A DNA stretch of 44,432 nucleotides from the NCBI GenBank assembly GCA_003049485.1, contig PYST01000319.1:1-44432 (forward strand), in the 5' to 3' direction. Origin of the DNA: Ophioceras dolichostomum (Eukaryota; Ascomycota; Sordariomycetes; Magnaporthales; Ophioceraceae). How positions within the stretch are numbered: the stretch's first letter is position 1; every line of letters begins with the position of its first letter. Below the pieces are notes generated by a model, which saw nothing but the letters and a program-made list of their open reading frames with translations, ran no database searches and was not told the DNA's origin. The position numbers and the translations under genes were made by a program. Of the stretch, positions 1 through 7,822 are shown in pieces.

Positions 1-505
1 AGATACAGCAGACCAGAGCATGCCACTGGGAAAGTAGGGGATAGCGAGGTGCCATCGTCAGCGGCAAGAGAGAAGGTTCCAACAGTGCCAGGCGAGGTCC
101 ACCCTACCGAAGCAACACCTGCCATCAAGTAGTGCGGCCTGGTCAGGCTGTAAATGCCTCGTCTACCGGTACTGGAATCTCCCCTCGCATGAGTTGATAG
201 AGTCACTTCTTCTCCTCTCCCCAGACCATGTTCTGACCAGTAGTGACCAACCACCGAGCGCGAGGCTCGGGGGAGGAAGCAGCGTCGACTTTGCCGGCGC
301 GCTGATCATCATCACTAGGAGCGCCAATATCAGCAACAATCCCAGGCGTCGGGCCGGGAAGTCGCCGGGGGGGACGGCGCCACAGAGAAGGCTTCTCTGA
401 TGATGAGTTAGCCGTCGGTTAGATGGCGGAAGTCCGTCAAGCCAGCCAGCCAGCCGGGCAGCCAGCCAGTGCGTGTCTTCCCGCCACCTACCAACGGCTG
501 CGCAG
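1..505. other. Flank downstream of the GH128 gene; no gene recognised
   Basis: This stretch lies 3' of the GH128 gene and reaches the left window edge. Only short overlapping open frames occur, on both strands, with no recognisable domain, so I annotate no gene. It probably holds the 3' UTR and terminator region of the GH128 transcript. A small imperfect CAGC/CCAG repeat lies near 440-470. Confidence 0.5.
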
Positions 506-1549
506 TCAGAACACCAACGCGACAGCCGAGCCCACCACCGTCGCCACGCCCACAACAGCACCAAGCGACCACTGCGCACCCATCGCCCCCCTCAGCGACG
601 ACGCCGCGCCGCTCCCCTTCGGCGACGAGTTGTCCGGCGCGACGGCCGTCGACGCGTTCCTCCCCAGGTACATGGTCCCGATCTCCGTCAGCTGGCCCCC
701 CGCCGAGAGCATGCTGGCGTTGGGGCCGACGTTGCTGACGGTGGACCGGAACGCGGCGAAGATGCTGTAGCGCTCGACGTCGTCGATGCGGTCCATGTAC
801 TCGAGGGCCATCCTCACGAACTCCTGCGTCGAGCTCAGGTCCTGGTTGTCGTAGTTCCACTCCGTGACCCATATCTTCGTCCCCGGGAACGCGGCGGCGT
901 ACGTCCCGATGTGGGACGCGAGCGAGCCGAAGTCGCCGTACCAGTGTATGGGCACGAAGTCGAAGGTGCAGTTTTTCGGGGAAGACAGGCCCCGGGACAC
1001 GATGGAGCTGCAGTTGCCCAGGAACTGGTTCAGCCAGGGGATGCCGCCCCATCCGCCGGTCGGCGCGGGGAGGCCGACCTTCAGGCCCTCGGTCTCCTGC
1101 AGGGGGATGATGTTGTTAACCCACACCTGCGCCGCGACGGCGGGCTTGACGTCGGACCCGCCCCAGGCCGAAGGGCCGTCCGGCTCGTTGAAGCCCATGA
1201 CGTGCGTGATGTTCGTGCCCTTCGCGATGACGGAGCGCACTTCAGTGAGCCATGTCGTGTCGCTGATGTCGGCGGGCGCGCCCCAGAGCATGGGCACGAA
1301 GGAGAAGGCCGACTGGGAGATGTTGTTGAAGACCGCGGAGGGGGTCGAGCCGTAGTTGTAGTACCATGTTAGAGTAGTCGGCGGACGGGTCCAGATGTAG
1401 TTGTCTTGTGGGTAGTTCGAGTTGGGGACGTAGACGAGGCCGCGTTTTGGGTTGGGAGAGGCGGTGGTGTCTTGCGCTGAGGAAGGGCGGATGGCCGGGG
1501 AGGAGAGGAGGAGGAGGGTGAGGGAGAAGAGGCTCGTTGGGAGATGCAT
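506..1549 (-). CDS. Secreted GPI-anchored GH128 endo-beta-1,3-glucanase (Asl1-like)
   Basis: Single-exon gene of 347 aa; the frame is open further upstream, but the ATG at 1549 is chosen because it places a classical signal peptide (MHLPTSLFSLTLLLLSS..) at the N-terminus. The mature protein starts close to a KRGLVYVPN segment, the usual first strand of the GH128 (Asl1-like, glycosyl hydrolase catalytic core) barrel. Two conserved glutamates can be placed: E122 in GFNEPD, the expected acid/base, and E230 in WVTEWNYD, the expected nucleophile; HWYGD lies between them. A Ser/Gly/Ala-rich stretch and a C-terminal hydrophobic tail (about the last 20 residues) look like a GPI-attachment signal, so wall or plasma-membrane location is inferred. 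The family hydrolyses beta-1,3-glucan, pointing to wall remodelling or glucan turnover. The exact product spectrum cannot be read from the sequence. Confidence 0.9.
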   Translation of the reverse strand: MHLPTSLFSLTLLLLSSPAIRPSSAQDTTASPNPKRGLVYVPNSNYPQDNYIWTRPPTTLTWYYNYGSTPSAVFNNISQSAFSFVPMLWGAPADISDTTWLTEVRSVIAKGTNITHVMGFNEPDGPSAWGGSDVKPAVAAQVWVNNIIPLQETEGLKVGLPAPTGGWGGIPWLNQFLGNCSSIVSRGLSSPKNCTFDFVPIHWYGDFGSLASHIGTYAAAFPGTKIWVTEWNYDNQDLSSTQEFVRMALEYMDRIDDVERYSIFAAFRSTVSNVGPNASMLSAGGQLTEIGTMYLGRNASTAVAPDNSSPKGSGAASSLRGAMGAQWSLGAVVGVATVVGSAVALVF

Positions 1550-3009
1550 CTTGGCCGTGGTGTCTAGCCTAACGGATGTCGATCGGGTTCGATGCGAAGA
1601 GGGCCGGAGAGGCTTGTTCGGTCGTTCAACCGGCTCTAGATGTCGTCGTCTCTGGGAGAACGAGGCAGTAGACCGACTCCGGGGAGGAAGCAAGACTCAG
1701 AGAAGTTCCCAAGCAGCCCAGAACGAAAAGTTTATTAAAGATGAAAGGTCTATAATTTTTTTTCACCTCGACGCAGCCATCGCGAAAATGAGTGATGCGG
1801 TGGCTCTCTCCGAAGAGACGTTCAAAAAAGCAAGACGGCGGGACTCGGCGTTAGGGGCGTCGAAAGAGGCTTCCCGGGAGATCGGATGCAAGCCAAGGCG
1901 GCAAGAAGCAAGAAAAGAGCGGTTGTTGCTGCGGATGTCTTAGTTCGAGAAGGAAGTTCCGTCCGAGCTGATGTTGATCGATCGACGACCGGTGCCGTTT
2001 TTGTCGACTCTAGTTCAAGGAGAAGGGAGCAAAAACGAGTGCGGTCGTGAACGAGGGAGCGACGCTGATGACGAAAGGAAAGGGGAAATAAGACAAGATC
2101 AAAAGACAGCCGCCGAAGACAACAGAAACAAGAGGATGGAGAGAGGGAAAAAAAATCAGGGAAAGGACCAAGAGGGAGACGAAAGAAACTTGTGTATCCC
2201 AAGACCGCCCCTCCCAAACATCAATCCCATCATTCAGGCGGGCTGTGCCCTGCTTCAGTGGTGATCGCACTCAATCAAATGTCGGTCGCAGGATGCATGC
2301 GCGTTCTTCTCTGCTGTGATACGAAATAATCCAGCTGGGCGTTCCTGGGCTTTCCAGATCCGGCCTAGCGAGGAGAGTCTAACGACGATAGAGCCTGCAC
2401 GGGGCAAGGGGGAGGCGACCCTTAGTGGCTCGGGTTGGCAGCCAATATGCAGTGGGGTCGCTGAAAATGGACGAGCTGGAGCGCCACTTCAATTTGGTGG
2501 CGTCGCCGCACAATCGTTAGCTGAAAAAAAAATCACAGACATCCAGAGCATTGAAGAACTGAAGGTACTTTCTGTCCGGTCGGAAGAAAAAACGGTCACG
2601 TTTCGGCGATGGCAGCACGCCATTGGTATTGGATCAGACCTTGCTGATGATATGATTGATCCGACCTGCCACTGACGTCAAAATCTTCGGAGGATGTGAG
2701 GTCAACAATTTCACGTTTTTTAAGTTCGTGGAGAGGTGGACCTGGCCTAAACACGCTATGGGACCTCACAGCACACGCACTGATGCGCACAGAAGGTTGC
2801 TTCCTGGTTGCCAGATCCGGAAGATCCGGACAGTCAAAACTCGATGCCATTTACGTAGGAAGATAGACAGTTGATGTGACCTGGAAGTCAATATGTACAA
2901 GATGCGTCATTTTCAGCCTCGTTATCATCGTCGTCGTCGTCGTCAGATCAAGAGCTTCTCGATGCCAGCATCGACATCATAGGCGGTAGGTAGGTACCTA
3001 AGGTAATCA
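1550..3009. other. Intergenic: GH128 upstream region and thiolase 3' flank
   Basis: About 1.46 kb between two minus-strand genes; the part near 1550-1900 should hold the GH128 promoter and 5' leader. An A/T-rich patch (about 1735-1762) contains TATA-like sequence on the minus strand but cannot be assigned with confidence. A (CGT)n microsatellite sits at about 2928-2943 and a GGTAGGTAGGTACCTAAGGTA motif at about 2984-3004, just beyond the thiolase stop. No coding signal is convincing. Confidence 0.5.
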
Positions 3010-4548
3010 TCACCCCTCGGACACAAACAACCCCGCCATCCCCATCCCCGTCCCCACACACATGCTCGTCAGTAGCACCTTGACGCCCCTCCTCCGACAC
3101 TCGCTCAGGCCCGTGACGATCTGCCTCGCGCCCGTGGCGCCGAGCGGGTGGCCCAGCGCGATGGCGCCGCCCCTCGGGTTCAGCTTCGTCCTCGGGTCCA
3201 GCCTCAGCCTGTCGCGGCAGTAGACGCCCATGCTGGCGAAGGCCTCGTTGATCTCGACGACGTCAACGTCCGCGAGCGTGAGGCCGTGCTGGCTCAGCAG
3301 CTTCGGGATCGCAACCGTGGGTCCGATGCCCATGATGCGGGGCGACAAACCCGCCGTGGTGGAGCCGACGTACTTGCCCACGATAGGCTGTCCCAGTCTC
3401 GTCGCGGTCGACCGCTTCATCAGCAGCACGGCCGCCGCGCCGTCCGTCACCTGGCTGGCGTTGCCGCCGGTAGTCGTGGGCCCCCACTGCGGGAACGCGG
3501 CGCGGATCTTGCCCAGCGTCTCGGCCGTCGTCCCCGGACGGATGCCCTCGTCCTTCATCAGGGTGACCTCCCTCGCGACGCCGTCGGGACCTTTCACCGT
3601 CGTCCGGATCGGCACGATCTCGTCGTCGAACCAACCCGCCTTCTGCGCGGCCTCGGCCTTCTGGAAGCTCAGCGCCGCGAACGCGTCCATCTCCTGGCGC
3701 GAGATGCCGAAGTCGCGCGACACGTTCTCGCTCGTCCACCCCATGGGCTGCACGCAGTCCTGGGCCTCCTGGCTGCGCGACAGCACGGCGGCGTCGAAGG
3801 GCGTGTCGATCGCGTCGCCGCCCGCCGTCATCGACTCGGCGCCCATGGCGATGCCGACCTGGATCGAGCCCGACGAGATGGCGTGGGCGATGTCGGCCGT
3901 GGCCTTCAGGCCCGACGAGCAGAACCGGTTGACCGAGTAGGCGCTCGCTGTGTTGGGGAAGCCGGCGGCAAGGGCGGCGGCTCGGAGCTTGTAGGCGGCT
4001 TTGCCATCGGAGACCTAGATAGGTAGATAGGTAGGCACCAAGATCATGTGTGAGCTTTCTGGCCTCCATCCGCAGGGTATGTGTATTTGAAGGACAGCGG
4101 CGAGGAATGCAGTAAGGGCGGGTTTTGGGAGAGAGTAGGTAGACATAAGTAGACAGGTACGCACATTTCCCATACAGATGTCCTCCACCAGAGCTGGGTC
4201 GAGCTTGCTCTTTTCCCGGACCTGCTCGAGCAGGGCATAGACCATGTACTCGAGGCTGGTATCTTTGAAGCCGCCCTTCTTGGCCTTCGCGAGCGGGGTC
4301 CGGACGGCGAGCGTTATGACGATGTCGTCGTCATTTTTGGCAAGGCTATTTGTTGTATGGTGCGATTACGAAAGAGAAAGTTCGTCAGTATTCTGTCGCT
4401 CGGTAGCGCTTCCTTCCTCTGGAGCTTTTCTCCTCCCTGGGAGAGGAGGACGGGCCACCGGCGCGGCGGAAGAGGCGACTCACATGCTCGAGAGTGGGCT
4501 CCCTGGCGTCAGGTGCTTGAGGATCGATCCGAGTCGCTCGACGGCCAT
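3010..4548 (-). CDS. pot1: Peroxisomal 3-ketoacyl-CoA thiolase (acetyl-CoA C-acyltransferase)
   Basis: Three exons: 4548-4484, 4345-4165 and 4014-3010. Introns of 138 and 150 bp have GT..AG ends (donors GTGAGT and GTGCGT), and joining gives 416 aa, normal for the family. The enzyme cleaves 3-ketoacyl-CoA with CoA in the last step of beta-oxidation. The N-terminus MAVERLGSILKHL carries a textbook PTS2 (R5-L6-x5-H12-L13), so import through Pex7 into peroxisomes is expected. Catalytic features are visible: acylated Cys114 in NRFCSSGL, NEAFAS, His371 in GGAIALGHPLG, and the proton-transfer Cys401 in MCVGTGMG. The second exon begins with ILAKNDDDIVITLAVRTP, a standard thiolase start. In fungi such genes are often induced by fatty acids; no regulatory element is claimed here. 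The downstream intron contains repeated TAGGTAGATAGGTAGG sequence. Confidence 0.93.
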
Positions 4549-5556
4549 TGTTCACGACTGCTGGTACGCTGGCAGCAATTGCTTACGCGGAGACGATTGA
4601 AGGGAAGTAATGGAGGGAGAAGGGCTATGTCAAGGTGAGAGAAAAGTTGTGGAATGCATCGTGATACGCACGCCTTTGTATCTCGCAGCGCTCGCAGTCG
4701 GATGGTGTTTGAGGAGCTGGTGTGGGGTCGCTTCCCCGGCCGATGTTGCCGAGGCACGTTTTCCGGGGGGACAAACGGCAGTTGCCATTGGGTGCTGAAG
4801 CTCGGGTCCGTTTACAAATGTTAGTGCATCATGCGCGATACCCACTATTGAGCTAGCGCTTTTTATCAGCCACGTTTTACCTACATGCCTCGGTGCATGC
4901 GGCAACGGTTACTCTAATCTTGCAACCAACCTCCAACACAACGTCCGGCGTTCTCGGCGCGCGCTTCTTCCTCTGCGGTGTTTCCTCCAATTTCTTCGCC
5001 GGTCGTCCGTGGACGACACCCACGAGCGCCAGCGACCATTCATTCTTGAGTTCTTGAGGCGAGAAGTGGGAACGAGCGGCGAGGAAGGGACGTGGCTGAA
5101 TGGCTGTCATCCTGTAGAGGGGCGCCACTCGCGTCTGACTTTCCTCACAAGTCCCAAGTCCGTTGCCTCCGCCCGACGTTGCATAGATCAGCCATTTTGC
5201 CTCCCAATTGAGAGATGGAGGGAATAACCAACCGTGAGACTCACGCCAGGAACTTCTAATAAACTACTGCGATGGCACCCAAAATGGTCCACAGCGGTGG
5301 CGGCGCCCTCAGGATTGGTTGTCGGACGCAGCCGCCTTTGCTTGGCATGCTGACGCGATGGAATCATCGCGATGGGAATCATCGTGGACGCTGCATGTCA
5401 GGAGGGAGGAGCCTTCCGAGCTCGATTCGGGTCTCTCTACCTATTATATAATAAATCCATCTCCAGCTCTTGCGCTCTTTGGGCAGGTCGAGATGATTCC
5501 TTGACCCAGCCACTCTCTTCAACGGCTCTAACTGTTCATCCATCTTCCCCCTCGCA
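4549..5556. promoter_or_regulatory. Divergent intergenic region between thiolase and kinase-like gene
   Basis: About 1 kb separates the start codons of the thiolase (minus) and the APH-like kinase (plus), so it must contain both promoters. A TATTATATAATAAA patch at about 5441-5454, roughly 100 bp before the kinase ATG, is a plausible AT-rich core-promoter element for that gene. No other element is assigned and no further gene is recognised; the short open frames here lack family features. Confidence 0.4.
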
Positions 5557-6750
5557 ATGACATCCCAGTTCACCACCACCGACTCACTCCCCACCTCTCC
5601 CGGCCCACTGCCCCTCCTCCCCGAGGAGCTCACGGCCAAGTGGTTCAGCGCCGTGCTCAACCGCAAGGTCCGATCCGCCACCATCCTCAGAGTCCAACCA
5701 GGCACCGCCTCAAAGGTGTTCATCAGCATCACCTTCGCCGACCAGCCCTCGCAGTCTCAGCCCGTCTCTCTCTGCGTCAAAGGCGGCTTCGACCCAGTCT
5801 TCACCGCCCAAATGCCCTTCATCACTGCAATCTACCACGCGGAAGCCGACTTCTTCACGCACGTCTACCCGCGCCTCTCCTCTTCTGCTTCCGCAATAGA
5901 CCTGCCCCGGCGATGGTGGTCCGGCAAAGACGCCCACCAAGGCATCGTGGTGATGGACGACCTCTCGCAGCGGAGCGACTTCCACTCCTTCGGCACCGCG
6001 CGCGAGGTCTGGCCGTTCGCCCGCGTCCTGGCTGGCGTCGAGCAGCTCGCGGCCTTGCACGCCAGCACGTGGGGCGTCAACGCCTCCGCGGAACTCCCCT
6101 GGCTGGCGTCAGGGCTGGACCAGGCGGTGCTGGCGCTGATGGAGACGTACGGCCAGGTCGTCGCGGGTGCGGACCGTCCCGTCATACCGTCGTACCTGAT
6201 GGACCAGGATCGCGTGACGGCTGTGCTGAAGAAGCACTACGCGAGCCGGAACCCGAGGTTCAGGTGCCTTGTGCATGGGGATCCGCACCATGGGAACACG
6301 TACCTGGTTGAGAAGAGGGAGACGAAGGAGAAGTCGGTCTCAGGCAAGACCGGTGGTGACGGTGGTGATGACGACGGGAGAAAGCTGCTCCTGCCGCGCT
6401 TCATCGACTGGCAGACCATCCTCGTCGGCTCCGCCTTCCACGACGTAGCGTACTTCATCGCGGGCGCCCTGGACATTCCCGAGCGGCGGGCGCGCGAGTG
6501 GGAAGTCGTGGAGCACTACCTGCGCTGTCTCCAGCGGCTTGGTGTGGCCGACGCGGAGAACATGTCGTGCACGGACGAGGACATCGTGGTCGAGTACAAG
6601 AAGTCGCTGCTCGCGGGTGTGGGGTGGATCATGTGTCCGTACGAGATGCAGCCGCACGAGTGCGTTTGGCCTATGGCGCTGAGGTATGCTGCTGCGCTGG
6701 ATGATCATGGGGTGCTTGAGCTTGTTGAGGGGTTGTCTGCTGCTCCTTGA
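5557..6750 (+). CDS. Aminoglycoside phosphotransferase/CHK-type kinase-like protein
   Basis: Single-exon gene of 397 aa. It has the fold signatures of the APH/choline-kinase/ecdysteroid-kinase-like group, which transfers phosphate from ATP to a small molecule: a candidate ATP-binding Lys75 in LCVKGGFD, a catalytic loop HGDPHHGN (H240-N247, with Asp242 as expected base) and a metal-binding FIDWQ (Asp284), followed by the usual FHDVAYFIAGAL helix. An acidic, Gly/Lys-rich insertion of about 25 residues lies between the catalytic loop and the IDWQ strand and is probably a disordered surface loop. The substrate is unknown: fungal members are numerous and mostly uncharacterised, and similarity to antibiotic kinases does not imply a resistance role. 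The ATG at 5557 is the first in frame and has no upstream competitor. It is divergent from the thiolase gene. Confidence 0.85.
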   Translation: MTSQFTTTDSLPTSPGPLPLLPEELTAKWFSAVLNRKVRSATILRVQPGTASKVFISITFADQPSQSQPVSLCVKGGFDPVFTAQMPFITAIYHAEADFFTHVYPRLSSSASAIDLPRRWWSGKDAHQGIVVMDDLSQRSDFHSFGTAREVWPFARVLAGVEQLAALHASTWGVNASAELPWLASGLDQAVLALMETYGQVVAGADRPVIPSYLMDQDRVTAVLKKHYASRNPRFRCLVHGDPHHGNTYLVEKRETKEKSVSGKTGGDGGDDDGRKLLLPRFIDWQTILVGSAFHDVAYFIAGALDIPERRAREWEVVEHYLRCLQRLGVADAENMSCTDEDIVVEYKKSLLAGVGWIMCPYEMQPHECVWPMALRYAAALDDHGVLELVEGLSAAP

Positions 6751-7822
6751 TGGGTGATGTCGGATGGCGGGATGCGGGTTGGGGAATCAGGCATCGTTTG
6801 AGGCCCAACACCCCTTTTCACCTGAAGTGGGCCATTGATGACCGTCGGAACGTTCCTTCCTCCTCGAGGTACATGCGGGATATGCGCCGAGTGAGAAGTC
6901 AAGGACCGGGCCCTCATCGATTGAGGAGAGACCGTACCACATGGACACTACAACCTGTGAGAGGTGTTGCCGGCCGTGGTACGATGCGCGAAGGGCCGGG
7001 GTAGGTTATGCTGGGCCTGCGCGCATCATAGTTACCTAGGTACGGAGTCGCCGACCTCACCGGTCATCGTACCATGACCAGCACCCCTTCCCTCTTCCAC
7101 TGACGACGGCGGGACTTTGTAAGCCCTCCTCGAGGTTCTTTCCAGATGCGCCTAGCTAGTTACATGCAGCCAAAGCCAGCCATCAATACATAGGTAGCTA
7201 CATAGCCACTCCATGTCGCGCAACCCGAGACCGGCGTCGATACACAACGAACCAAATTACAGCGCATGACTTTGGAAGAGAGAGTGGAAAGCCCGGTCAT
7301 GAATGTACAAGCCCCATCCATCAAACCATACTGCAACATTCGGCGAGTGGAAATACGGCACAAAGGGAGAAACTGACGATGATGATACCTATGTAGAGAG
7401 ACAAGACACAAGGAAATATTGTATTTCACAACCTAGATGCGTTGGCGCAAAACGGAGGACAGGACCAGACAGGACAGACTGCTAATGCTCAAACTGACCT
7501 GCCTGCAAGCCAGGACGGCTTTCTGTCGTGGGTGACTTGGCGACTACCTATGATGATGATGATGACGAAACCTCGACGGTATATGACGAGAACATTATCT
7601 TCTGAATCCTCCCGCTCCTTCAATTTTCTACTCTTTACAACCCCTTCCATCTTCCCTTGTCCATGCTTAAGCTTACCGGACCCGTTCCCAATCACAGCCC
7701 GACTCTCCAGCGGGCCAGGCTGCGGTGTCACGACACCGACGTCCCCTCTCTCTATACAGCTGACAAGTGATTGGTGATGAGGAGGGATGGAGATGCGACG
7801 AACATAGACCATGTACGGTCAT
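6751..7822. other. Convergent intergenic region, nothing recognised
   Basis: About 1.07 kb between the convergent kinase-like gene and the disordered-protein gene; it should hold both 3' UTRs. It includes TACCTAGGTA (about 7033-7042) and ATAGGTAGCTACATAG (about 7190-7205) motifs that recur elsewhere in the window between genes. A short GATGATGATGATGA run lies near 7550. No gene or RNA is supported. Confidence 0.45.

Noticed and set aside
473..1372. 299-codon plus-strand frame over the GH128 gene
   Set aside because: Arg/Val/Glu-rich shadow of a clearly functional GH128 frame with catalytic Glu residues.
2926..2945. CGTCGTCGTCGT run considered as a CRISPR-like or regulatory repeat
   Set aside because: It is a plain trinucleotide microsatellite with no spacer structure, and CRISPR arrays are not expected in a fungal genome.
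4015..4245. Thiolase exon 2 read through as a separate short gene
   Set aside because: The piece begins mid-domain (MVYALLEQ) and a GTGCGT donor plus CTAG acceptor fuse it in phase to the main thiolase exon, restoring a full-length enzyme.
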